Assembly (NCBI RefSeq): GCF_042432445.1
Contig: NZ_JBHLXE010000016.1
Coordinates: 80,012 to 144,011 of the forward strand
DNA length: 64,000 nt
DNA from: Thorsellia kenyensis
GTDB lineage: Bacteria > Pseudomonadota > Gammaproteobacteria > Enterobacterales > Thorselliaceae
Reading direction: 5' to 3'
Part shown: positions 45,948 to 55,041 of the stretch, piece by piece
Numbering within the stretch: position 1 is the stretch's first letter
Layout of the letters: each line of letters begins with the position of its first letter
Position numbers and translations under genes: made by a program
Notes under the pieces: generated by a model
What the model was told of the DNA's origin: nothing
The model's input: only the letters and a program-made list of their open reading frames with translations
Databases searched by the model: none

Positions 45948-46772
45948 TTAATTAAGTTGATATCTTGCTTTAAGTAGTCGCATCATTTCAACATTTTGCT
46001 GCCACTGACAAACAACTGGCATAAGTGTATGTGGCAAACATGGCATGTAGGGTGCTGGACCAAATTCAGGGGTAAATGTGACAGGTCCTGATGTTTCTGA
46101 AATTAAATTATCCACTATTTTATCCCACCAACTCAGATGTTGTAATAGTGCTAATTCATTCTCTTTGGCTAAAAAATCATTCACCTGAGGGCCTTGGCTA
46201 TAGCCGACTCTTGCATGGGTATGGCGGATAAATGGAATGATGGAATTGATCATTTCACTTTGATCTTCTAGTAAGGATTCACATACACAGCACCAGTGTG
46301 AAAAATCTGCAGTTAATTTTAATGTTGGGAATTTAGCCAAATAGGGTAATAATAATTTCGGATGAGCATTAAATCTACTCCTATGAATCTCATGAACAAT
46401 TTCAACACCTGATTTGGCAGCAATATCTTCTGCAGTTTCTATTAATTCTACATTTTGTTCAAAATCATAAAAATCTTTACCAGTCTGAGTATTAATTTTT
46501 AATGGTTTGTAACGACAGGCTTCGGTTAGGACTTTTATCATCGTTTTTTTATGGGTTTCAAAATCGGCATCAAATGCAGTTAACCACTGCTGTGCTATCA
46601 ACTTTAAATTTTTACTTTCTAATAACTCTAACTGACATTCAATCTCCGAATCTGTTCCCAATAAAGCCATTTCAACGCCATCAAAACCAACTTCTAAAGC
46701 GTTGGAAATAAATGTATCAAAACTTGAGGTATTTCCCCATATTGGAGCAAAAAATAAAATTTCTTGTGGCAT
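45948..46772 (-). CDS. TIM-barrel sugar isomerase/epimerase-like protein
   Basis: A 274-residue soluble protein of the xylose-isomerase-like TIM barrel superfamily. I start at the ATG at 46772 (MPQEILFFAPIWG), which has AGGA 6 bases upstream, rather than 15 codons earlier. GFDGVEMAL near residue 29, EIVHEIHRSRF (metal-ligand Glu and His), LTADFSHWCCVCES and TFTPEFGPAPYMP supply the usual Glu/Asp/His metal ligands. The substrate is unknown. It is downstream of a phytanoyl-CoA dioxygenase-family gene but separated by a terminator, so it may have its own promoter. Confidence 0.7.
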   Translation of the reverse strand: MPQEILFFAPIWGNTSSFDTFISNALEVGFDGVEMALLGTDSEIECQLELLESKNLKLIAQQWLTAFDADFETHKKTMIKVLTEACRYKPLKINTQTGKDFYDFEQNVELIETAEDIAAKSGVEIVHEIHRSRFNAHPKLLLPYLAKFPTLKLTADFSHWCCVCESLLEDQSEMINSIIPFIRHTHARVGYSQGPQVNDFLAKENELALLQHLSWWDKIVDNLISETSGPVTFTPEFGPAPYMPCLPHTLMPVVCQWQQNVEMMRLLKARYQLN

Positions 46773-46882
46773 AGGAATCCTATAATAAAAAATAAAAAAA
46801 AATGAAATTGATAACAACCAACGCGATAATTTAGCAAAATTAATGGTAAATGCCCTTGCCTAAACAGCTATTTATCAAAAAT

Positions 46883-46916
46883 AAAATGCCTAGACTAACT
46901 AGGCATTTTATTTTAA
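46883..46916. terminator. bidirectional terminator after the dioxygenase gene
   Basis: An 11-base perfect stem AAAATGCCTAG / CTAGGCATTTT with a 5-base loop, T-rich on both sides. It stands between the dioxygenase stop and the isomerase start. Confidence 0.75.
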
Positions 46917-46947
46917 AAAAGTATCCATTAGTCAGGTGTTTTGCCAA

Positions 46948-47787
46948 CTAAATGAAACCTCTTGCTGGAAATTCAGGTGTTCTTTGAATCCAATTTTTCT
47001 CAGAGTATTTGGTTTTACCGTCAGTCACATGTAAGGTATACGCGTGACGTGATATTGGAGAACGATTTGGAGCACTATAATGAGGCAAAAGCCCATGAAA
47101 ACAGACTAAACTACCTGCTTTAACTTCTAAAGGTACCGCTGTGGAATCATCAGGCCAAGGCGTATCATCTAATTTATCAACCCAAATTTTATTCCCTTCT
47201 CTTTTAAACAATTCCCGAAGCGGTGATCTATGCCCACCTGGCTCAGCCCAAAGACAACCATTTTCCTTGGTTGCATCTTCAAGCGCGAACCAAAAAGTCG
47301 TTACACTTATAGGGTCACTATCAAAATAGGTCGCATCTTGGTGCCATCTGACTTCACCACCAATACCTGGTTGTTTAAAAATATACATTGACTGCCAAAT
47401 TTGTGGTTGACTTAATCCAAGTTGTTTTGCAACCGTATCTAATTCTTTTGTTCGAGAGAATGCTTCAAACACTGGTTCAATATCGTGCATAGCATGGCCA
47501 ATTTTATTTATTGATAACTCTTTAGCTTGCTTAAGTTCACCATTGTCATTAAAAGCTTCCTCTTCAAAAAAGCACGTGACTGTATTGGCAGAATTTAAAA
47601 AATGATTTGTAATGTTATTTTCCTGATTCTGTGTGGTAAAAATCGCTTTAGAAGTATTAGGGTCAAATTCATCAACAATTTTTAATGCTCTTTGCCTTAA
47701 TGCTGCTATTTCTTCCTTAGTTTTAAAATTAGGAATAATGATATATCCCTCTTTCTGATACTGAGCAATTTGACTTTCTGTTAGCAT
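46948..47787 (-). CDS. phytanoyl-CoA dioxygenase (PhyH) family Fe(II)/2-oxoglutarate enzyme
   Basis: The 279-residue cytosolic enzyme has the PhyH-type double-stranded beta helix. The iron facial triad appears as H149-x-D151 in VRWHQDATYFDSDP and H236 in LLPHYSAPNRSPISR. R247 is suited to bind 2-oxoglutarate. Bacterial members hydroxylate diverse small molecules, so the substrate cannot be named. GGAG lies before the ATG. With the TIM-barrel protein downstream it may form a small catabolic pair, for instance oxidising a sugar or amine derivative, but this is inference. Confidence 0.82.
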   Translation of the reverse strand: MLTESQIAQYQKEGYIIIPNFKTKEEIAALRQRALKIVDEFDPNTSKAIFTTQNQENNITNHFLNSANTVTCFFEEEAFNDNGELKQAKELSINKIGHAMHDIEPVFEAFSRTKELDTVAKQLGLSQPQIWQSMYIFKQPGIGGEVRWHQDATYFDSDPISVTTFWFALEDATKENGCLWAEPGGHRSPLRELFKREGNKIWVDKLDDTPWPDDSTAVPLEVKAGSLVCFHGLLPHYSAPNRSPISRHAYTLHVTDGKTKYSEKNWIQRTPEFPARGFI

Positions 47788-48439
47788 AAGAACTCCATTG
47801 AACGAGTGAATAGACTATTATTAAAACAGCCTAGGTTGATTAAATCAATAATTAGTAGAACTGAATCAATGGTATAGCCATTTATGGATTAGGTGGATTT
47901 TTAGATAAAATTATTCTATAAAAATTAAAACGCATCATCTGAGAAAGCATAATTATAAACGAGAACAGTGGAGTGATAAAGTTAAAAAGGATCACTGTAC
48001 AATTAGTTTGAACAAGATCACTTTTTAAGCTACCCTTTAATTTCAATTCTCTATATCACCACGACTCAAAAGTCACATCAAAACTATATTTAAACTATAT
48101 TAAATATTGAATTTGATTGAATTTGATTATCTTAATGTACCAGACTTAATAGATTTATTGATCTAATCGATTGCAAAATCTACTGGTTTGGAAGAAAATA
48201 GAAAGATACAATTATTAATACAAAATTATATTCAATTGACTACGGTTTTATCATAATTAAAGAGGGGGACTCTAAGAGGTACACTATGAATTCTTTTTAT
48301 GATTGGATTTAGTAAGTATATTTTGTAGAATTTCCTTGAATGATGGATATTTAAGCTTTTATTTACTTATCATTTTGGACTATGTATTTTGTGTCATATT
48401 TATAAATAATTTTTCTAACAATAACTAAGAGGCTAAGTT
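47788..48439. other. long intergenic region upstream of the P-type ATPase
   Basis: 652 bases without a gene. It is AT-rich with short direct repeats (TTAAACTATAT twice near 48090, GAATTTGATT twice near 48110). No riboswitch, tRNA or operator could be recognised. Confidence 0.45.
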
Positions 48440-51064
48440 ATGGCAAAGTGGTACCAACTTTCTACTGATGAGCTATTTTCTAAAGTCGCATCAAGTTCTC
48501 AAGGATTGAGTCAACAAGAACGAGAAGCCCGCTTAAAGGAAAATGGTCCAAATTTATTGACCAAAGGGAAACAAGAAACGGAGTTCCAAAAATTCATTAA
48601 GCATTTTAATGATCTTCTTATTTTTGTGCTTATCGCCTCTGGTATTCTTAAAGGTGCAATTGGCGCCTACACTGAAATGATTATCATTTTTTTAGTGGTC
48701 ATCATTAATGCGATTATTGGTTATGTTCAAGAACGTAAAGCTAATAACTCGCTCAATAGTTTAACCAATATGATGAGCTCTGATGCGACGATTCTGGTTA
48801 ATAACGAAAAAGTCGTAGTTGATGCCTCAACTTTAGTCGCTGGTGACGTTGTATTACTGAGCCCTGGTAATATTGTTCCTGCCGATCTTAGAATTATTGA
48901 AGGTTTTAATCTGGTTGTTGAAGAAGCCATTTTAACTGGGGAGTCAGTGCCTATTGAAAAAAATAATCAAGCTATTACTGAAGAGGCCGACTTAGGTGAT
49001 AGAATTAATTTGGCCTTTTCAGGTACCTTGGTTAATAGTGGTTCAGGTAAAGGCATTGTTGTAGAGACAGGTGATAGAACTGAATTAGGTAAAATAAGTG
49101 AAAGTCTCAAATCAGTAGATCAGACCATTACACCTCTCATCCAAAAAATGAAACTGCTTAACAAGCAAATCTTCGGCATATTAAGCATTCTTATAGTTAT
49201 ATTATTAATTTTCAGCTTAATGTTCCGCGAATTTTCTTCAACCGAACTCGTATCAGCCATGATAGCCTTAGCGGTTTCTGCAGTACCTGAAGGATTACCG
49301 GCCGTTCTCTCCATCATACTTGCCATGGGGGTAGGTCGCATGGCTTATGAAAAGGCCATCATAAAAAAAATGCCTGCGGTTGAAACACTTGGAAGCATGA
49401 GCGTTATTTGTTCTGACAAAACCGGTACACTCACAAAAAATGAAATGAGTGTAGTCTCTGTAATTACAAAGCAAACCACTTACACCGAACTTGAAGCACC
49501 AATCAAGTGGGAAGAGAGTAGTTTAGGCATGCAGCGCCTTTTAGAAATTGGACTTTATTGCAACGATACAAAAATTGATTATCATGACGGAAAACGTGAA
49601 GTCATAGGTAACCCTACTGAAGCTGCATTACTAGAATTGAGTTACAAAGCGAACCTTAGTCAAGATAATCATACACTATACAAAATACCCTTTGATTCAT
49701 CTTACAAGTACATGGCCACGTTAGTCGAAATTAACAATCAACGCTTTATCTATTTAAAAGGTGCTCCTGATGTCCTTCTTGATTTATTAACTTTAGAACT
49801 TAACGGAGATGAGACGGGTATTCTTGATAGAAAGTATTGGGAATCTCGTATAGAAGAATTTGCCAAAAAAGGACAACGTGTACTTGCCGCAGCTTTTAAA
49901 GAAGTGGATAAATCTGTCGAAAATTTAACGCATGACTCCATCAAAGAAGGAATGTTGTTCGCAGGTCTTTATGGGATTATCGATCCACCTAAAAAAGAAG
50001 CGATTGAAGCAGTTGGTATTGCCCGTGAAGCAGGCATTAGCGTTAAAATGATAACAGGAGATCATAAAGAAACAGCTATCGCAATTGCTAAAGAAATTGG
50101 TATAGAACATTACGACAAAGCACTTGTCGGTAAAGAACTTGAAGAAATGAGCGATGATGACTTGAGAAAAGTGGTCTTAACTCATGATGTGTTTGCAAGA
50201 ACCACCCCTGAGCATAAACTAAGACTTGTGAGTGCTATCCGAGATCATGGCATGATTGCAGGAATGACAGGAGATGGGGTAAATGATGCGGCTGCACTCA
50301 AAAAAGCAGACATCGGTATTGCAATGGGAATCAAAGGAACTCAAGTAACCAAAGATACTGCAGACATGGTCCTTGCAGATGATAATTTTGCTACTATTGT
50401 TAAAGCGGTTAAAGAAGGCCGGCGTGTTTATGATAATCTGCAAAAAGCGATTTATTTTGCTCTACCTACTGCATTCTCGCAAGGATTACTAGTAGTTATC
50501 TCAATTCTTGCAGGGATAGAATTACCTCTGACACCAGTACAAATACTTTGGTTAAATATGGTCACGACCATCACTCTATCATTTGCACTAGGGTATGAGC
50601 CTTATGCTAAAGATGTGATGCAAAGAAAACCAAGAAATCCTAAAGCCAACATACTAGATACTTATGCAATTATACGAGTCGCTTATGTCTCATTAATCAT
50701 TGGTTTATTAGGTTTTATCATAGGTGGAATTTTAAGAGATAATGAAGCTGATGTAGCTTTAATCCAAACCACGATTCTGCAAACTTTAGTATTTGCTCAA
50801 GCGTTTTATATGATCAACTGCCGAGAAATTCATAAATTCTCTATTACTCCTACCATCAAGGAGAATAAAGTGCTTTGGTATTCACTAGGTATTTTATTGA
50901 TCTTACAAATCGCTATTATTTATCTGCCGTTTATTAACGGTGTTATGGAAACTGCCCCACTTGGATTTAAAGAATTAGCATTATCTTTTATTGCAGGCTT
51001 ATCAACCTTTGTTATCGTTGAGGCAGAAAAATTCTTTTATCGTAAAATGAAGAAATCTAATTAA
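48440..51064 (+). CDS. cation-transporting P-type ATPase (P2A/calcium-type)
   Basis: An inner-membrane ATP-driven cation pump of 874 residues. The phosphorylated Asp is D326 in CSDKTGTLTKNEM. TGES (actuator domain) is in AILTGESVPIE near residue 174. The M4 ion-site motif is AVPEGLPAVLSI, and the hinge is MTGDGVNDAAALKKADIGIA. M5-M6 (LPTAFSQGLLVV, TPVQILWLNMVTT) resembles SERCA/PMR1-type Ca/Mn pumps rather than heavy-metal pumps, and there is no N-terminal CxxC. An AAGAGG site precedes the ATG. Calcium export is likely; manganese is an alternative. Confidence 0.88.
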   Translation: MAKWYQLSTDELFSKVASSSQGLSQQEREARLKENGPNLLTKGKQETEFQKFIKHFNDLLIFVLIASGILKGAIGAYTEMIIIFLVVIINAIIGYVQERKANNSLNSLTNMMSSDATILVNNEKVVVDASTLVAGDVVLLSPGNIVPADLRIIEGFNLVVEEAILTGESVPIEKNNQAITEEADLGDRINLAFSGTLVNSGSGKGIVVETGDRTELGKISESLKSVDQTITPLIQKMKLLNKQIFGILSILIVILLIFSLMFREFSSTELVSAMIALAVSAVPEGLPAVLSIILAMGVGRMAYEKAIIKKMPAVETLGSMSVICSDKTGTLTKNEMSVVSVITKQTTYTELEAPIKWEESSLGMQRLLEIGLYCNDTKIDYHDGKREVIGNPTEAALLELSYKANLSQDNHTLYKIPFDSSYKYMATLVEINNQRFIYLKGAPDVLLDLLTLELNGDETGILDRKYWESRIEEFAKKGQRVLAAAFKEVDKSVENLTHDSIKEGMLFAGLYGIIDPPKKEAIEAVGIAREAGISVKMITGDHKETAIAIAKEIGIEHYDKALVGKELEEMSDDDLRKVVLTHDVFARTTPEHKLRLVSAIRDHGMIAGMTGDGVNDAAALKKADIGIAMGIKGTQVTKDTADMVLADDNFATIVKAVKEGRRVYDNLQKAIYFALPTAFSQGLLVVISILAGIELPLTPVQILWLNMVTTITLSFALGYEPYAKDVMQRKPRNPKANILDTYAIIRVAYVSLIIGLLGFIIGGILRDNEADVALIQTTILQTLVFAQAFYMINCREIHKFSITPTIKENKVLWYSLGILLILQIAIIYLPFINGVMETAPLGFKELALSFIAGLSTFVIVEAEKFFYRKMKKSN

Positions 51065-51089
51065 TAGTTAATTATAAACTAGCACATGC

Positions 51090-51119
51090 ATCCCTCCTTT
51101 TATATTTTTAAGGAGGGAT
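51090..51119. terminator. hairpin after the P-type ATPase gene
   Basis: A 10-base perfect stem ATCCCTCCTT / AAGGAGGGAT. It lies 26 bases beyond the stop but lacks a T-run on the coding strand. Confidence 0.5.
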
Positions 51120-51337
51120 TAAAAAATGATACATAAAAAATACTCCCCCTATTTGCCCTATTTCTATTCATATCCAAACATAGATTATTCTTACAGAACT
51201 TTTCACTCCTAACATTTAAAATCTAGCATGCATTTTTTTTTAACTATGGTAGAATTAAAAAGTAAATCAGCTCCGCTGTTTTTTTAATTCTTATCTCTTA
51301 CTTTTATAACGTTCTTTAACATTAAGTGGATTAAACT

Positions 51338-52141
51338 ATGCATCCTATGCTAAATATTGCCGTTCGCGCTGCAAGACGTGCTGGCACAATCATTACTCAA
51401 CATCTATCAAACCCTTCTGCTGTAGAAACTATGCAAAAAGGTCAAAATGACTTTGTCACGAATGTCGATAAGCAAGCTGAAGCAGCAATTATTGAAATAA
51501 TCAAAAAATCTTATCCTGATCATACTATAATTGGTGAAGAAAGTGGTCAAATTGCAGGCAATGACAATACGGTTCAATGGGTGATCGATCCACTTGATGG
51601 TACAACAAACTTTGTCAAAGGATTCCCTCATTTTGCTGTTTCTATAGCCGCTAGACAAAATGGTCGCACTGAAATTGCCGTAGTGTTTGATCCTATTCGA
51701 AATGAACTTTTCACTGCTGTTCGTGGTCAAGGCGCTCAACTGAATGGTTACCGCCTGCGTATGAAAGATGTTAAATCAATTGAAGGTACAATTTTAGCAA
51801 CTGGCTTTCCTTTTAAATATAAACAATTCTCTGCTAACTTTATCGGCATGCTAAATGCCCTATTCGTCGAGTGCGCTGACTTTCGTCGAACTGGGAGTGC
51901 AGCGCTCGATCTTGCTTATGTTGCAGCAAATAGAGTGGATGGTTATTTCGAAATAGGGCTAAAACCATGGGACTTTATGGCTGGAGAACTGATTGTTAAA
52001 GAAGCGGGCGGTATAGTGACCGATTTTGTTGGCGATAATAACTATCTTGAATCTGGCAACTTAGTTGCTGGTAACGGAAAAGTGGTGAGAGGCATACTAA
52101 ATAAAATTCGCGAACATCTTACCCCATCGTTAAGCAAATAA
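51338..52141 (+). CDS. suhB: inositol-1-monophosphatase
   Basis: SuhB hydrolyses inositol phosphate in vitro and is part of the rRNA antitermination complex with NusA in E. coli. The 267 residues match. Metal-binding motifs are EESG near residue 67, WVIDPLDGTTNFVKGFPHFA near residue 81, and KPWDFMAGELIVKEAGG near residue 208. A TGGTAGAAT at 51247-51255 is a possible extended -10 for it. Confidence 0.95.
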   Translation: MHPMLNIAVRAARRAGTIITQHLSNPSAVETMQKGQNDFVTNVDKQAEAAIIEIIKKSYPDHTIIGEESGQIAGNDNTVQWVIDPLDGTTNFVKGFPHFAVSIAARQNGRTEIAVVFDPIRNELFTAVRGQGAQLNGYRLRMKDVKSIEGTILATGFPFKYKQFSANFIGMLNALFVECADFRRTGSAALDLAYVAANRVDGYFEIGLKPWDFMAGELIVKEAGGIVTDFVGDNNYLESGNLVAGNGKVVRGILNKIREHLTPSLSK

Positions 52142-52147
52142 TGATTT

Positions 52148-52178
52148 AAACGCTGTCATCTCTATGTCAGCGTTTTTT
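52148..52178 (+). terminator. intrinsic terminator after suhB
   Basis: AAACGCTG / CAGCGTTT stem followed by TTT, directly beyond the stop. Confidence 0.7.
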
Positions 52179-52339
52179 AGTTTTTAACCCAATTAGAAAC
52201 AATCAAATCAATATTTACTTATTGATTTGATTGTTAGCAATAAATATTTAACTTCACTTTGCAGGTTTATGAATATCATAACTCTATAAATTTCAAGTGA
52301 CTTCTATTTATTTGAAATGACGAGCAAAAGAGGAATACC

Positions 52340-53695
52340 ATGTCATCTCAACAAGAAAAATCAATAACTATCAAAACTAAACTTGATGATTTTTTTGCGA
52401 TTAGCGCTCGCAATTCAACTATAAAAACTGAAATTTTGGCTGGATTTACTACCTTTTTAGCAATGGTATATTCTATCATTGTTGTGCCGCAGATGCTTTC
52501 GGATGCAGGATTTCCAAGAGAGAGTGTCTTTATAGCAACCTGCCTAGTTGCTGGATTCGGCTCATTACTGATGGGGATTTATGCCAAATTACCCATGGCA
52601 ATAGGTTGTGCTATTTCTTTAACCGCCTTTACAGCATACAGTATGGTTGCTGGTCAAAACATTCCAATTCCAACTGTACTCGCAGCCATCGTTATAATGG
52701 GTGTCATATTCACACTAATTTCCGTTACAGGGATAAGAAGTTGGATTTTAGCAAATCTGCCTATAGGTATTGCACATGGAACAGGAATTGGCATAGGACT
52801 TTTTTTATTTTTAATTGCAACCAATACCGTGGGTATCATCATAAAAAATCCTAATGCTGGGTTGCCTGTAGTGCTAGGTGATTTCACGGATTTCAAAACG
52901 GTAATGACCTTATTAGGGCTTGCTGCTATGATAGGAGTAGAACGCCTTAGAGTACCTGGCGGTATATTACTCGTGATGATTATAATTTCAGTGATAGGAT
53001 TAATATTAGATCCTAATGTCAGCTATTTAGGAATCATTTCTTTACCTCAAATAAATAGTGATGCTTCTCTATTTTTTGCAGCTGATTTTAAATCCGCTTT
53101 TACTCTTGCTCTCATGCCAACTATTTTAGCGTTAGTCATGACAGCTGTTTTTGATGCAACAGGAACCATCAGAGCAGTAGCAGGCCAAGCAAATTTATTG
53201 GACAAAAATGGCCAAATTATTAACGGAGGCAAAGCGCTAAGCGCTGACTCAGTGAGCAGCATATTTGCAGGATTTATAGGGATCTCTCCTGCGGCTGTTT
53301 ATATTGAATCAGCATCGGGCACTGCTGCAGGCGGTAAAACAGGTTTGACCGCTGTGGTCGTAGGATTACTTTTCTTACTTATGCTGTTATTCTCCCCACT
53401 TGCAGCACTTGTTCCGAGTTATGCAACAGCACCTGCGCTCATGTATGTAGGTCTCTTAATGCTGAGTAATGTGACTAAGCTAAACTTTGACGATCCCGTT
53501 GATGCGATGTCAGGTTTAATTTGTGCAGTATTCATTGTACTGACTTCCAATATTGTTACCGGGATCATGATTGGCTTTGGATGTTTGGTCGTTGGAAGAG
53601 TTGTTGCGAAAGAATTTAATAAACTCAATGTAGGAACTGTCCTCATAACAATCGCTTTAATTACTTTTTATGCTTTTGATCTCAATCTTAAATAA
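52340..53695 (+). CDS. NCS2-family purine permease (AzgA-like)
   Basis: A polytopic inner-membrane nucleobase:proton symporter of 451 residues. It has the AzgA-subgroup start (LDDFFAISARNSTIKTEILA then GFTTFLAMVYSIIVVPQML). The FDATGTIRAVAGQA and SAASGT-like ESASGTAAGGKTGLTA motifs also belong to this subgroup. AzgA-like members carry adenine, guanine or hypoxanthine; the exact base cannot be told. AGAGGAA precedes the ATG. It stands alone between suhB and convergent membrane genes. Confidence 0.9.
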   Translation: MSSQQEKSITIKTKLDDFFAISARNSTIKTEILAGFTTFLAMVYSIIVVPQMLSDAGFPRESVFIATCLVAGFGSLLMGIYAKLPMAIGCAISLTAFTAYSMVAGQNIPIPTVLAAIVIMGVIFTLISVTGIRSWILANLPIGIAHGTGIGIGLFLFLIATNTVGIIIKNPNAGLPVVLGDFTDFKTVMTLLGLAAMIGVERLRVPGGILLVMIIISVIGLILDPNVSYLGIISLPQINSDASLFFAADFKSAFTLALMPTILALVMTAVFDATGTIRAVAGQANLLDKNGQIINGGKALSADSVSSIFAGFIGISPAAVYIESASGTAAGGKTGLTAVVVGLLFLLMLLFSPLAALVPSYATAPALMYVGLLMLSNVTKLNFDDPVDAMSGLICAVFIVLTSNIVTGIMIGFGCLVVGRVVAKEFNKLNVGTVLITIALITFYAFDLNLK

Positions 53696-53924
53696 AAAAA
53701 AGTAAACTCTATATTTGCAATAGCAGTAAATGATTCTAAAAGTGTCTTTAATCATTTGATAACATTTTTAAATGATGGCTTGTTTCTGCTATTGCTTTAT
53801 TGGCTCACATTGACACCATGACGATTATTTCTATTCTCTATCTCGTATCTTCTATCTTATATTTTCTTTAAATTTGTTAAATTTTTTCTCACTGTAAATT
53901 AAATAGATCACTGAGCTTATTTCT

Positions 53925-54551
53925 TTATTTTTCTGAACTGGTATCTAAATAGTAGCACTGCCCTTGAGCTAACTGAGTGAAAAATTCATGACGAGGAAAT
54001 AGATGCTTAGGTATAAATAAAGTGGTAAAGTTTTTCAACTCTATCGACTTCTCTTTAGCTAATGTTTGATTAACATCGACTTGAATATAGTCATTTAATT
54101 TGACGACTCTTAATTTTGGCCATGGAACAAAGCCTTGAAACTGAGGTGTTTGAATTAGTAAACCATCGAGAAATGCTGCAATTTTATAATTGGGACTTGC
54201 TAAGTTATCATAGGAACTCTTTTTATATTTAATTCCACTTGCTAACGTAAACCTTGAACCCATGATAACTATTACACTAAATCCTATAAGAAAAATAAGC
54301 CCTATAGCAAATAGAACATGATGCACATCTCTATGCAAAGAGTCAGGATAAAAAACAAAATTGACTCTATTTAAAATTAGAAATACCAAAATTCCTAAGC
54401 TAATGAGATGACTAGCCTTATGATCACGACTAAATCTTATTCTATTTAATTTTTTGCTTTGTTCAGTAGCATGGAGAAACTCTTCTTTTGTTTGAGTATA
54501 TTCTACTTTAGCCAACAGAAGAAAAGGGTTAAAATTGTTTGAATTTGTCAT
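53925..54551 (-). CDS. membrane protein with YcxB-like C-terminus
   Basis: A 208-residue protein. Residues 1-45 are soluble and basic, two transmembrane helices follow at about 49-67 and 77-100. The C-terminal domain has alternating beta pattern ending TLFIPKHLFPRHEFF, which resembles the YcxB domain of unknown function (a PH-like fold). It follows the zinc-ribbon protein gene by 53 bases on the same strand and they may be a unit. No function is known. Confidence 0.5.
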   Translation of the reverse strand: MTNSNNFNPFLLLAKVEYTQTKEEFLHATEQSKKLNRIRFSRDHKASHLISLGILVFLILNRVNFVFYPDSLHRDVHHVLFAIGLIFLIGFSVIVIMGSRFTLASGIKYKKSSYDNLASPNYKIAAFLDGLLIQTPQFQGFVPWPKLRVVKLNDYIQVDVNQTLAKEKSIELKNFTTLFIPKHLFPRHEFFTQLAQGQCYYLDTSSEK

Positions 54552-54604
54552 TTTAATATGTCTTTTTACTTAGTTTGTTATCAATTCTACTGAAGTGCCT
54601 AGGC

Positions 54605-54937
54605 TCAATTAAACAGCTGTATAAATCCTACAAATATGGCTGTTGAAATAGATACTGACAATAAAAAGTGAAATACACTATACTTATTTTTTCTTTTTGC
54701 ATTTAATTCATTAAATTGCAAAAAATTTTTAGAACCATTAGCTAGTAACTTTTGGACTTTTTCATCATCAAGTGATATCTCATTTAAGTTATTAAATACA
54801 TCCATAAGGGAATAACGAGTATCTCCTTCAAAATTAAATTGGCACTCCTGACAATAATTCTTCAAGTACCCTATTCGGGTAACCATATCACTCTGACATT
54901 GAGGGCAGTTAACTTTTGTATTTGCGATTGTTTCCAT
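54605..54937 (-). CDS. small zinc-ribbon, tail-anchored membrane protein
   Basis: The 110-residue protein has an N-terminal zinc ribbon with two CxxC pairs (CPQCQSD, CQEC, residues 10-13 and 29-32). A charged helical middle follows. A single C-terminal hydrophobic helix (about 90-109, FLLSVSISTAIFVGFIQLF) suggests tail anchoring. I do not recognise a named family. It lies just upstream of the YcxB-like gene. Confidence 0.5.
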   Translation of the reverse strand: METIANTKVNCPQCQSDMVTRIGYLKNYCQECQFNFEGDTRYSLMDVFNNLNEISLDDEKVQKLLANGSKNFLQFNELNAKRKNKYSVFHFLLSVSISTAIFVGFIQLFN

Positions 54938-55041
54938 TATTGAAGAACCTTTTTACTTAGCAAATAAATTATTATTTATTATTTATTATTTCCATTTAAT
55001 CATTCTAAATGTATATATATCGGGTTTTATTTGTACATTAG

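Noticed and set aside
48080..48160. possible CRISPR or iteron repeats (TTAAACTATAT, GAATTTGATT)
   Set aside because: Only two adjacent copies of each; no regular spacers or partner genes.
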